A stretch of 26,222 nucleotides of DNA, taken from Gordonia sp. UBA5067 (GTDB lineage Bacteria; Actinomycetota; Actinomycetes; Mycobacteriales; Mycobacteriaceae). The DNA lies in contig NZ_DIAX01000063.1 in NCBI RefSeq assembly GCF_002414845.1, forward strand, positions 1 to 26,222, in the 5' to 3' direction. The notes below the pieces were generated by a model, which saw only the letters and a program-made list of their open reading frames with translations, ran no database searches and had not been told where the DNA came from. Shown in pieces: positions 1-7,466 of the stretch. Each line of letters opens with the position of its first letter. Within the stretch, counting starts at the first letter, position 1. The position numbers and the translations under genes are program-made.

Positions 1-438
1 CCGACGACGAAGACCGCGCGCACCTTCCCGGTGATGGCCGACGGTACCCGCATCTCGGTACTGGGCGACATGGGCTACGAGGAGGAGGACGGCTCGATCG
101 TCTTCCTGGGGCGCGGTAGCCAGTGCATCAACACCGGCGGTGAGAAGGTGTACGCCGAGGAGGTCGAGGCCGTGCTGCACGCGCACCCGGCGATCGCCGA
201 CGCCCTGGTCGTCCCGGTGCCCGATCCGAAGTTCGGCCAGCGGGTCGGCGCGGTGGCAAAGGTCGCCGAGGGCTTCGACGAGCCGTCGCTGGAGGATGTG
301 CAGGAGCATTGCCGTGCTTCGCTGGCCGGCTACAAGGTGCCGCGCACGGTCATTTTCGTCGACGAGGTCAAGCGCACCCCGGCCGGCAAGGCCGACTACA
401 AGTGGGCCAAGGTCGCGGCGGATAGCGCGAACGTCTAA
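1..438 (+). CDS. FadD19-like steroid acyl-CoA ligase, 3' end (partial)
   Basis: This is the C-terminal part of an ATP-dependent acyl-CoA ligase of the adenylate-forming superfamily. The frame is open from base 1, so the start lies outside the window; 145 codons remain before TAA. Visible are the hinge/core motif GDMGYEEEDGSIVFLGRG, the INTGGEKVYAEEVE motif of the mobile C-terminal domain, and the end motif with the adenylation lysine (KRTPAGKADYKWAK). From memory, the ending AGYKVPR...FVDEVKR.PAGK.DY.WAK is typical of FadD19 and its paralogues, which activate the C26 or C24 carboxylate of cholesterol side-chain intermediates. FadD3-type ligases have a different GGENVYP motif. The steroid genes next door support this role. 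FadD17 or another paralogue is possible because the substrate-binding N-terminal domain is missing. Confidence 0.82.
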   Translation, partial: PTTKTARTFPVMADGTRISVLGDMGYEEEDGSIVFLGRGSQCINTGGEKVYAEEVEAVLHAHPAIADALVVPVPDPKFGQRVGAVAKVAEGFDEPSLEDVQEHCRASLAGYKVPRTVIFVDEVKRTPAGKADYKWAKVAADSANV

Positions 439-457
439 GGGTCGGCCCCACGGCCGC

Positions 458-491
458 GACAGACCCGACACCTTTCGGTGTCGGGTCTGTC
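458..491. terminator. Strong bidirectional hairpin terminator
   Basis: A perfect 15-bp stem (458-472 with 477-491) closes a TTTC loop. It lies 19 bases after the fadD stop and directly abuts the stop codon of the opposing MFS gene (492-494). There is no long T-tract, as is common in GC-rich actinobacteria. The position between convergent genes suggests it serves both. Confidence 0.8.
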
Positions 492-2243
492 TCATTCTGT
501 CGTGGCGGTGGCGGTGGCGGTGGCGGTGGCGGTGGCCGGAGTTGTGGGCAGCGGCACCATCCGGCGCGGGGCGAGCCATGCGATGAGTGCCGACCCGACG
601 ACGAGTACCGCGCCCAGAATGAGAAATGACGTATGCATCGGCTGGGTGAACGCCGCCTGTGCTCCGTCGGTGATCTGCTGGGCCAGATTGCTCGCCTGCG
701 GCGGGAGTTGGCCGGCGACATGGGTGGCACCGGCCAGTGAGTTGCGGATACCGTCGGCCGCCTGCGCGCCGCGTTCGGGGCTGCCGCCCAGCGCCGGGTT
801 GCTCAGCGCAGCTTGCGCGGCGTCGGCAGTGGCGCCGATGCGACTGCTGTACCCGGCGGCGAGGATTGAACCGGCCAGTGCGATACCGATGGCCGCACCG
901 AGCTCCCGTGCGGTGTCGTTGACTGCTGAGCCGACCCCCTGGTCGTCGAGGGGGGTGTTCTGCATGATTGCCGTCGTCGACGGAGCGGAGGCGAGGCCGA
1001 TGCCGACGGCGGAGACGGAGAGGAACACCGCCAGCATCCAGTACTCGGTGTAGTGGATGGCGCCCATCAGCACAATGCCGAGGCCGGCAAGAAGGACGCC
1101 GGCGGCGAGGACAAAGCGCAATGAGTGGTAGCGGACGGCCAGCCAGTTGCCGATCAGCGAGAATATGCCGACGCCGATGATGAGTGGGAACAGAGCCACT
1201 GCCGAGGCCAGCGCGGTGTAGCCGAAGATCAGTTGCAGTTGCTGCAGGACCAGGAAGAAGACGGCGAAGGAGGCGAAGAACTGCAGCATTACCGACAGTG
1301 ATCCCGCGCTGAATGCGCGGTTGCCGAACAGTGCGACGTCGAGCAGCGGGTACCTGATCCGCATCTCGATCACCCAGAACACCCCGACCAGAGCGATTCC
1401 GCCGATCAAGAAGCCGAGCACCAGGGGACTCGTCCAGCCGTAGTGAGGTGCCTCGAGTAGAGCGAAGACGATCAAGAAGATCGCCGCCACCGAGGTGACC
1501 GAACCCAGCCAGTCGAACCGATCAGGGTCGGAATCCTTCGAGGTACCGACTGTCAGGCAGAGGAGCGCGGTGACCGCGGCGGAGACGGCGAAGGTGACGA
1601 GGATGGCGCGCCAGTTGTCCTCGAAGAACTTGAGCAGGAGGCCGGTGACGAAGAAGCCGGCGATCGCCCCGACCCCGGCGATGGCGGCCCAGACGCTGAT
1701 GGCGAGCGGCCGCTTGCGCTCGGGCACGTTGGAGGTGATCAACGACAGGGTCGTCGGCATGATGAATGCGGCCGCCATCCCGGCGAGAGCCCGCGTGGCG
1801 ATCAGTTCGACCGCATTGTCGGCGAACACGCCCAGGAGTGAGGCGACTCCGAAGACGATGAGCCCACCGATCATGACGCCGCGCCGCCCGAGCCGGTCAC
1901 CAATGGCTCCGGCGGGCAGGAGCAGGGCGGCGAGCATCAAGGTGTAGCCGTCGATGATCCACGTCTGCTCCGACGCGTTCGCTGCGATGTCGGGGTCCTC
2001 GGCGATCGCTTGCAGCGCCGTGTTGAGGGCCGCCATCGCGGCGACGACCATGCTGACTGCGAGACAGACGACGGTGACCAGCCAGATAGATGGCCAGTCC
2101 AGCGCCTTCACCGCTGCAACAGCCGCCCTCCCGTCGCGGTTCCGTAGCGCGTCGACGACTGGGTGGCCGGCGGTGCCGGATTCAATTCCGATGCCGGCTT
2201 CCGTGTCGTCGAAATCGCCGCGGACGCTTTCGTGTTTCATCAT
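492..2243 (-). CDS. DHA2-family MFS multidrug-type exporter (14 TM)
   Basis: A 583-residue membrane transporter of the drug:H+ antiporter-2 (EmrB/QacA-like) family. It has about 14 hydrophobic segments. The loop motif GDRLGRRGVMIGG (motif A) follows the WIIDGYTLMLAALLLPAGA segment typical of DHA2 pumps. The length fits the 14-helix class. Two ATGs are adjacent at 2243 and 2240. I chose 2243 because GGGGGA lies just upstream on the coding strand; an in-frame ATG at 2276 would add 11 residues without a better ribosome site. The C-terminus ends in Ala-Thr repeats encoded by a hexamer microsatellite. The substrate cannot be read from sequence. Export of steroids or toxic intermediates is conceivable because of the neighbours, but this is only inference. 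Confidence 0.85.
   Translation of the reverse strand: MMKHESVRGDFDDTEAGIGIESGTAGHPVVDALRNRDGRAAVAAVKALDWPSIWLVTVVCLAVSMVVAAMAALNTALQAIAEDPDIAANASEQTWIIDGYTLMLAALLLPAGAIGDRLGRRGVMIGGLIVFGVASLLGVFADNAVELIATRALAGMAAAFIMPTTLSLITSNVPERKRPLAISVWAAIAGVGAIAGFFVTGLLLKFFEDNWRAILVTFAVSAAVTALLCLTVGTSKDSDPDRFDWLGSVTSVAAIFLIVFALLEAPHYGWTSPLVLGFLIGGIALVGVFWVIEMRIRYPLLDVALFGNRAFSAGSLSVMLQFFASFAVFFLVLQQLQLIFGYTALASAVALFPLIIGVGIFSLIGNWLAVRYHSLRFVLAAGVLLAGLGIVLMGAIHYTEYWMLAVFLSVSAVGIGLASAPSTTAIMQNTPLDDQGVGSAVNDTARELGAAIGIALAGSILAAGYSSRIGATADAAQAALSNPALGGSPERGAQAADGIRNSLAGATHVAGQLPPQASNLAQQITDGAQAAFTQPMHTSFLILGAVLVVGSALIAWLAPRRMVPLPTTPATATATATATATTE
502..536. repeat. GTGGCG hexanucleotide repeat
   Basis: Five perfect GTGGCG units and a partial sixth lie inside the 3' end of the MFS gene and encode an Ala-Thr run at its extreme C-terminus. 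Unit changes would keep the frame and only alter tail length. Confidence 0.9.
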
Positions 2244-2319
2244 TGATCCCCCGGTTTTTGATAACGATTCAGGCAAATCGCGACACGGGCCGCCAATTCC
2301 AGATGCCGGAAATGATTTG

Positions 2320-2344
2320 TGTCACATTAGTCACTGGAGTAACA
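2320..2344. promoter_or_regulatory. Imperfect 25-bp palindrome between divergent MFS gene and small ORF
   Basis: The pattern TGT.AC...AGT.ACT...GT.ACA is symmetric about position 2332. It sits in the 158-bp divergent intergenic region, about 77 bp upstream of the MFS start and 58 bp upstream of the small plus-strand ORF. Such palindromes are typical TetR/MarR-type operators for efflux pumps. No regulator gene is adjacent, so the binding protein is unknown. The same stretch on the minus strand also carries TGTGA half-sites like those of CRP/GlxR, an alternative reading. Confidence 0.4.
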
Positions 2345-2401
2345 AGTCCCTGGTCGACGCTCCGAATTCCCAATAACCAGGACAAAGGAAAGTGGGAGAT
2401 C

Positions 2402-2527
2402 ATGGCTACCACCCATGTCACCGACTCCGCCGTGATCCGCGTACGGATGTGGCGCGTGCTCTCCATGCTGACGGCGTTGATCGCCGTCGTCGTGGGGCTC
2501 GTCGTCATCACCGTCTCCGCGGTCTAG
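2402..2527 (+). CDS. Small single-pass membrane peptide (41 aa)
   Basis: A 41-residue ORF starts at an ATG preceded by AAAGGAAAGTGGGAG, a convincing ribosome site. The N-terminal 18 residues are polar with a basic stretch (RVRMWR). The rest (LSMLTALIAVVVGLVVITVSAV) is one strongly hydrophobic helix with few residues after it. It is divergent from the MFS exporter and shares its 158-bp control region. It is convergent with the next gene, with 10 bases between the stops. I recognise no family. It could be a small partner or regulator of the exporter, but that is inference from position only. Confidence 0.55.
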   Translation: MATTHVTDSAVIRVRMWRVLSMLTALIAVVVGLVVITVSAV

Positions 2528-2537
2528 TCGGCCGCTG

Positions 2538-2969
2538 CTAGACGTTCTTCTCGATCGCGTCCCCGACGCGGGGCAGCGCGGCCGTGACATAGCCCTTGGC
2601 CTTGCCGCGCAGCGCGTTGTAGGCCTTGGTCAGCGCTACCTTGGCGTCGGCGGTCTGCGCGTCGGTGACGGCGAGCAGTGCTTCGGCGGCCTGGTCGGCA
2701 TTGGCCGCCAGGTGGGCGCCGAAGCCGGTCCCGGCCGGCCTGCTCGCCCACAGGGGGGCCAGCGCGGCCAAGAAGTCATCGAGCATTGCGTCGGTGGCGT
2801 TCGTCACGACGTTCGGCTTGACCTTCTGCGCGGCGGCGTAGGCGGCTTTGACCGCCGCGCCGGACAGCCCCGACTGGTCGGCGACTTCGGCGTCGATCAC
2901 CTCGACGAGGGCACCGACCGTCTGTGTGCGGTTCGTGCCGAGCGCAGAATCAAAGCTTCCCACGGTCAC
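2538..2969 (-). CDS. Conserved actinobacterial small protein (DUF6918-like), function unknown
   Basis: A 143-residue soluble, Ala-rich, largely helical protein with no signal peptide or membrane segment. The GTG start overlaps the TGA of the upstream hydrolase gene by four bases (GTGA), so translation is probably coupled. Features are an acidic LVEVIDAEVADQSGLSGAAV stretch (residues about 20-40), a following AAYAAAQKVKP segment, and a C-terminal basic helix (ALRGKAKGYVTAALPRVG). From memory, this pattern resembles the family labelled DUF6918 in actinobacteria; I cannot verify this here. It is the last gene of the kstD operon. No catalytic motif is visible, so no function is proposed. Confidence 0.75.
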   Translation of the reverse strand: MTVGSFDSALGTNRTQTVGALVEVIDAEVADQSGLSGAAVKAAYAAAQKVKPNVVTNATDAMLDDFLAALAPLWASRPAGTGFGAHLAANADQAAEALLAVTDAQTADAKVALTKAYNALRGKAKGYVTAALPRVGDAIEKNV

Positions 2970-3856
2970 TCCTTATCGGTAGCGCCGAGCGTCGTGCGGA
3001 CCTCGGCGAGCAGTTCTAGCGGACGATCGAGCATAACGTGATGCCCACCGCCGGGAAACGTCACGAGCCGACCGGTGCCGTCGGCTCGGCCGTGGAAGAG
3101 TGACTGCGCGCGGCCGGCAGCCATCACACCGCGCTCGCCGCGCACGATGGTCACCGCGCAGCCCGGCGGCGGGGTGGGGGCCGGATCGGTTAGCCGCGTC
3201 GGGAAGCGACGGTCGAACTTCCAGCGCCAGCCCTCGTCGGCCTGGATGATGGACCCGGCGGCGACGTGCGCGCGGACATACGGGAGCGTCTCCTGCTCGG
3301 GCAACAGGCGATAGCGGCCGAGCGCTTCCTCGCGGGACGCGTAGAACCGCGACGTCCGTGGGATCGCCGTGTCGGCGGGTGCGCCGTGCGCCATCATCGC
3401 CGCGATGTCATCGGCGTCGAACAACTCGGAGTCGACGATGACGATGTCGTTCACCAGGTCGGGAAACAGCACCGACGCGTGCATCGAGACAATTCCGCCC
3501 ATGCTGTGTCCGACGACCACGAGCCGGTCGTCGGCGATCCCGGCATCCGCGGCGACCGCGACCGACTCACGCGCCCACAGCGCGTAGGTGTAGAGGTCCG
3601 CGCGCCAGTCGCTGTCGCCGTGACCGGAGAGGTCGAAGGCCACCACCCGGCGATCCGCAGCCAGCTGCGGCGCGAGATGATCCCACCAGCCGGCGTGCGC
3701 CGCACCGCCGTGGACGAGCAGAAGACCGGGGTCGCCGACGTCGCCCCAGGCGCGGTAGGCGATTTCCGCACCGTCGACGACGAGTGTGCGGTGCTCGGGT
3801 TCGGCCGCGATCGCGTCGGTGAACCAGGCCGGGACGCTTGCCGTTTCGACGGTCAT
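2966..3856 (-). CDS. Alpha/beta-hydrolase fold protein
   Basis: A 296-residue hydrolase with the oxyanion-hole HGG (49-51) after strand LLLVHGG, the nucleophile elbow GHSMGG (Ser118), and the late catalytic His in FPGGGHHVML (His272/273). The ATG at 3856 lies 10 bases after the hsd4B stop. An open N-terminal extension to 3955 would run into hsd4B and looks non-coding. It is the third gene of the kstD-hsd4B operon, so a steroid-related ester, lactone or C-C hydrolase role is plausible. It lacks the HGGGPGA and GNSLGGG signatures I associate with HsaD/MhpC meta-cleavage hydrolases, so I do not call it HsaD. Thioesterase or esterase activity is equally possible. Confidence 0.8.
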   Translation of the reverse strand: MTVETASVPAWFTDAIAAEPEHRTLVVDGAEIAYRAWGDVGDPGLLLVHGGAAHAGWWDHLAPQLAADRRVVAFDLSGHGDSDWRADLYTYALWARESVAVAADAGIADDRLVVVGHSMGGIVSMHASVLFPDLVNDIVIVDSELFDADDIAAMMAHGAPADTAIPRTSRFYASREEALGRYRLLPEQETLPYVRAHVAAGSIIQADEGWRWKFDRRFPTRLTDPAPTPPPGCAVTIVRGERGVMAAGRAQSLFHGRADGTGRLVTFPGGGHHVMLDRPLELLAEVRTTLGATDKE

Positions 3857-3866
3857 CGTCGATGCG

Positions 3867-4727
3867 TTAGCGGTTGACGGCGCAGACGACGTTGCCCAGC
3901 GCGGGCGCACTGCGCTGAGCGACGGTCGCGGTGGCGAGCAGGCGGTCGCCGACATCCCACACGTCGACGTTCAAGGTCTCGCCCGGGATGACGACCCCGG
4001 CGAACGAGGCCCCGAAGTCGGCCAGTGCGGTCACGTCGCCGCCGAGCAGTTCGTCGACGATCGCGCGTGCGACGCTGCCGTAGGAGCACAGCCCGTGCAG
4101 GATCGGACGGTCGAACCCGGCGTGCTTGGCGAACGCCGGATCCGAGTGCAGGGGATTGCGATCGCCGCACAGGCGGTAGAGCAGCGCCTGGTTGGGCCTG
4201 GTGGGGACCTCGATGCGGTGGTCGGGCGCCCGGTCGGGCAACTCGACCTTCGACGATGCGCCGCGCTCGCCGCCGAAACCGCCCTCGCCCTTGGCGAAAA
4301 TGGCCGAGCGCGCGGTCCACAGCGGGTCGCCGCTCTCGTCGACGGTGACCGACTCCTGGACGATGACGGCGGCCGATCCCTTGTCCTGGAGTTCGGCGAT
4401 GGTCGTGCGCGTCGTCGCCGTTCCCGCCGCTGGGATCGGCCGGTGCGCGGTCACCTGTTGGCTGCCGTGCACGACTTTCGCCAGGTCGATGTCGATACCG
4501 GGGAAGCTGACCTTCGGCGCCTCGGTGGCGTGGAAGCCGGCAGCCACCGTCGCGAACGTCGGCAGCACCTTCGGTGCCAGGTCGTCGACATACGCGAGGC
4601 CGGCGGGGTCCATCGGGTCGGCGGCCGCGCCCACGGCGAGGTGGTAGAGCGCGACGTCGGAGGCGGTCCACGAAAAGGTCGTCTCGGGCAGTCGTGCGCC
4701 GAGGGCCACGGACAGGTCGATGGGCAT
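3867..4727 (-). CDS. hsd4B: MaoC-type (2-enoyl-CoA) hydratase, Rv3538/Hsd4B-like
   Basis: A 286-residue double hot-dog protein, the usual length for Rv3538-type proteins. The C-terminal half carries the hydratase-2 motif with the catalytic pair Asp189 and His194 (GDRNPLHSDP), followed by GFDRPILHGL. The N-terminal half is a degenerate hot dog. The family adds water to (E)-2-enoyl-CoA thioesters. In mycobacteria this gene follows kstD, exactly as here, and is assigned to beta-oxidation of the cholesterol side chain. The start ATG shares one base with the kstD stop (TGATG), so the two are translationally coupled. The product belongs to the KstR-controlled kstD operon. Side-chain length specificity is not readable from sequence. 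Confidence 0.88.
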   Translation of the reverse strand: MPIDLSVALGARLPETTFSWTASDVALYHLAVGAAADPMDPAGLAYVDDLAPKVLPTFATVAAGFHATEAPKVSFPGIDIDLAKVVHGSQQVTAHRPIPAAGTATTRTTIAELQDKGSAAVIVQESVTVDESGDPLWTARSAIFAKGEGGFGGERGASSKVELPDRAPDHRIEVPTRPNQALLYRLCGDRNPLHSDPAFAKHAGFDRPILHGLCSYGSVARAIVDELLGGDVTALADFGASFAGVVIPGETLNVDVWDVGDRLLATATVAQRSAPALGNVVCAVNR

Positions 4728-6436
4728 CAGTGGCCGCCGCTCGTGGTGGTTTTGGCCGCGGCGGCCTCGGCCTTCGCCTTGGTGTCGAGGGCGGCGAGAT
4801 AGCCGAAGACCATGGCTGGACCGATGGTCGCGCCCGGTCCGGCGTAGGTGTGGCCCATGGCCGGCGCGCTGGTATTGCCCGCGGCATAAAGCCCGGTGAT
4901 GACCGAGCCGTCCGCGCGGAGGGCCCGGCCGTGCTCGTCGGTGACGATGCCGCCCTTGGTGCCGAGGTCGCCCGGCACCATCTTCACGGCGTAGAACGGC
5001 CCCTTGTCGACTGGGCCGAGGCTGGGGTTCGGCTTGTTGGTGATGTCGCCGTAGTAGTGGTCGTAGCCGCTGCGGCCACGGTGGAAGTCTTCGTCGACGC
5101 CGGTCCGGGCGAACTCGTTGAAGCGCGCCGTCGTCGCCTCGAGCCGGTCAGTGGGCAAGCCGGTCTTCTCGGCCAGTTCGGCCAGGGTGTCTGCCTTCAC
5201 GATGACGCCGGACTCCAGCCACCGCTTCGGAATAGGCTGCTTGGCGGGCAGTCCCGCGAACAGGTACCGGCCACGGCAGCGCGTGTCCATGATCATCCAG
5301 GCGGGCACGTTCGCGCCGGGGCCCGCACCCTGACCGAACTCACCGCCATACATTTGGTGCACCGCCTCTACGTAGGGCAGCGACTCGTTCATGAAGCGCT
5401 CGCCACGCTCGTTGACGATGAAGGTGCCGGGCACCGATCGTTCGGACAGCGCAAACCACGGTCCCCTGGGCAGCGGGATCGTCGGACCCCACCAGGCGTC
5501 GTCCATCAGGGCGACGTCGGCGCCGGCCTTGATGCCGGCACGAATGCCGTCGCCGGTGTTCGACGGTGCGCCGGTCGTCCATTCGGTGCCGATCGGGGCG
5601 CGCTGGTACTGCTTGCGCATCTCGTCGTTGTGGTCAAAGCCACCGGAGCCGAGGATGACGCCATAGCGCGCGCGGATCTCGCCGGGCTGGCCGTCGGAGT
5701 CGGTGACAACGCCGGTGACGGCGCCATTCTCGTCGGTGATCAGGTCGACCAGTGCGGTGTTGAAGCGGATCGGGACGCCCGCCTCGCGCAGACCCAGCAG
5801 GAGCTCGGCAGTCAGCGCGGCGCCCATGGCGATCAGCTTCTTGTTACGGAACTTCGACCAGCTGAAGCGCGAGGCGACCTTGGCCATCTTGGCGATGCCC
5901 CGCGGGTGGCGCATGCCGATGTTCATCCAGCGGTAGTCGCTCTGCAGTACCACCATGTTCAGCGGAGCCTTGGTGTACTGCGGATGCAGCGACTTGAGGT
6001 CGTCGCCGAGTCGACGCGCGTCGAAGGGTTTGGGCTCGACCGACCGCCCACCGAGACGCCCGCCGGGGGCCTCGGGGTAGTAGTCGGAGTAGTTCTTGAC
6101 CCACTCGAGTTCCAGCGGCGAGTGCGCCATCAGGTAGTCGAGGGCCTCGGGTCCGCGGTCGATGTAGGTATCGATCTTCGCCGCCGGGGCGTGCTCGCCG
6201 ATGATCGCGTGAACATAGGCGCGCGCCTGCTCGACGGTGTCGTCGACACCGTCGCGCTTGAGTACGGAGTTATTCGGGATCCAGACGCCGCCGCCCGAGC
6301 GCGACGTCGATCCGCCCCAGTAGGGCGACTTTTCAATCAGGACGGTCTTCAGGCCCTGCGTCGCGGCGGTGAGCGCGGCACTCATGCCTGCGGCTCCGGC
6401 GCCGACGACGACGACGTCGAATTCGGGCGTGGTCAT
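4727..6436 (-). CDS. kstD: 3-oxosteroid 1-dehydrogenase
   Basis: A 569-residue flavoprotein that introduces the delta-1 double bond into ring A of 3-ketosteroids such as 4-androstenedione. With 9-alpha-hydroxylation this leads to opening of ring B. The N-terminal Rossmann motif VVVGAGAAG (Gly12, 14, 17) and the EKSPYWGGSTSRSGGG stretch bind FAD. The C-terminal GNTSAPAMGHTYAGPGATIG contains Tyr531 and Gly535, spaced like Tyr487/Gly491 of the Rhodococcus enzyme. Asn-Tyr-Ser-Asp-Tyr-Tyr near residue 117 probably supplies a second active-site Tyr. The ATG at 6436 is preceded by AGAGGATC. It is the first gene of a minus-strand operon with hsd4B and diverges from hsaE across a shared KstR box. Confidence 0.93.
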   Translation of the reverse strand: MTTPEFDVVVVGAGAAGMSAALTAATQGLKTVLIEKSPYWGGSTSRSGGGVWIPNNSVLKRDGVDDTVEQARAYVHAIIGEHAPAAKIDTYIDRGPEALDYLMAHSPLELEWVKNYSDYYPEAPGGRLGGRSVEPKPFDARRLGDDLKSLHPQYTKAPLNMVVLQSDYRWMNIGMRHPRGIAKMAKVASRFSWSKFRNKKLIAMGAALTAELLLGLREAGVPIRFNTALVDLITDENGAVTGVVTDSDGQPGEIRARYGVILGSGGFDHNDEMRKQYQRAPIGTEWTTGAPSNTGDGIRAGIKAGADVALMDDAWWGPTIPLPRGPWFALSERSVPGTFIVNERGERFMNESLPYVEAVHQMYGGEFGQGAGPGANVPAWMIMDTRCRGRYLFAGLPAKQPIPKRWLESGVIVKADTLAELAEKTGLPTDRLEATTARFNEFARTGVDEDFHRGRSGYDHYYGDITNKPNPSLGPVDKGPFYAVKMVPGDLGTKGGIVTDEHGRALRADGSVITGLYAAGNTSAPAMGHTYAGPGATIGPAMVFGYLAALDTKAKAEAAAAKTTTSGGH

Positions 6437-6499
6437 AGTGATCCTCTCCGCGGTGCTGGTCGGGCCAGCCCGGCTGTCCCGCTCAATCTACCCAATAAT

Positions 6500-6513
6500 T
6501 AGAACACGTTATA
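6500..6513. promoter_or_regulatory. KstR operator between kstD and hsaE
   Basis: TAGAACACGTTATA contains the AAC-N2-GTT core of the KstR box (core 6503-6510) and is largely palindromic. One base after the core, on the plus strand, lies TAGTAT (6512-6517), a good -10 for hsaE. On the minus strand the equivalent position carries TAATTAT for kstD. One site can therefore control both directions. KstR is released by 3-oxo-cholestenoyl-CoA-type ligands in mycobacteria. Confidence 0.85.
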
Positions 6514-6614
6514 GTATTGGTGGGGACGGCGGCTATAGCAGCTAGACGGCTATGGCAATGCTCGGTCCAGAAGTGAAAACAGTAACCAGTTCACCCGTAC
6601 TTGTGAGGAGGGTC

Positions 6615-7403
6615 ATGGCCGTCGCAGACGCGGTGCGCGCCCAGATTGCCGCTGACTTGGCCCGGGCCGAGGCGACGGCTGTCGCGACCGATCCGCCCAC
6701 CGCCGCGCATCCCGGCCTCGACGTCGTCGACGCCTATGAGATCCAGCTCATCAATATCGGCCGACGCCTTGACGCCGGAGCCAGGGTCGCCGGCCACAAG
6801 GTGGGGCTGGCGTCGGCGGCGATGCAGAAGATGATGAACGTCGACGAGCCCGACTACGGGCACCTGCTCGACGACATGGAGTACTTCGAGGGCAAACCGA
6901 TCGACTTCGCCGCGCTGTGCTTCCCGCGCGTCGAGGTGGAGGTCGGGTTCATCCTCGGCAAGGATCTGCCTGGGGAGGGCTGTACCCGCGACGACGTGGT
7001 CGACGCGATTGAATGGGTGGTCCCGTCGATCGAGCTGATCGACTCGCGGATCAAGGACTGGAAGATCACCCTGCCCGACACGATCGCCGACAATGCCTCG
7101 TCGTGCGGCTGGATCCTTGGTGAGCAGCGGGTGGCGATCGCCGACATCGACACCGGCGACATCGACGCGACGCTGACCCGCAACGGCGAGATCGTCGCCG
7201 AGGGCAACTCGTCGGCGGTACTCGGACATCCGCTGACCGCGGTGTCCTGGCTGGCGAACAAGGTGTCGAGCTTCGGGGTCCGGCTGCGCAAGGGGGACGT
7301 GATCCTGCCCGGTACCGCGACTCGCGCCATCGACATCGCCGCCGGCGACCACTTCGTCGCCGAGTTTGCCGGACTCGGCAGCGTCACCCTGGACTTCACG
7401 TAA
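6615..7403 (+). CDS. hsaE: 2-hydroxypenta-2,4-dienoate (2-hydroxyhexa-2,4-dienoate) hydratase
   Basis: A 262-residue enzyme of the MhpD/BphH hydratase family. It hydrates the C5/C6 dienoate released from cleaved steroid ring A to a 4-hydroxy-2-oxo acid, the substrate of HsaF. Recognisable are DVVDAYEIQLINI, GHKVGL and the conserved block HPGLDVVDAYEIQ...DEPDYGHLLDDM, near-identical in my memory to mycobacterial HsaE. I chose the ATG at 6615 over one at 6552 because GAGGAGGG lies just upstream and the length then matches the family (about 261). The 5' leader from the KstR-controlled promoter is roughly 90 bases. It is the first gene of hsaE-hsaG-hsaF. Confidence 0.92.
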   Translation: MAVADAVRAQIAADLARAEATAVATDPPTAAHPGLDVVDAYEIQLINIGRRLDAGARVAGHKVGLASAAMQKMMNVDEPDYGHLLDDMEYFEGKPIDFAALCFPRVEVEVGFILGKDLPGEGCTRDDVVDAIEWVVPSIELIDSRIKDWKITLPDTIADNASSCGWILGEQRVAIADIDTGDIDATLTRNGEIVAEGNSSAVLGHPLTAVSWLANKVSSFGVRLRKGDVILPGTATRAIDIAAGDHFVAEFAGLGSVTLDFT

Positions 7404-7466
7404 CCATCGACATCAAAGACCATTGACTTCAAGCAGAAACTCAGCCCTGGAACTAAGGAGGCTCAC

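Noticed and set aside
2314..2342. CRP/GlxR site (TGTGA-N6-TCA) in the exporter control region
   Set aside because: Only half of the site fits well, and the longer 25-bp palindrome explains the same bases better.
2966..3856. Calling the alpha/beta hydrolase HsaD
   Set aside because: It lacks the HGGGPGA and GNSLGGG signatures of meta-cleavage hydrolases and is not in the hsaA-C block.
4574..6502. Long open frame (about 640 codons) on the plus strand opposite kstD
   Set aside because: It is antisense to a clear kstD. Its composition (Arg, Gly, Val rich, no recognisable motif) is that of a high-GC shadow frame, and it has no ribosome site.
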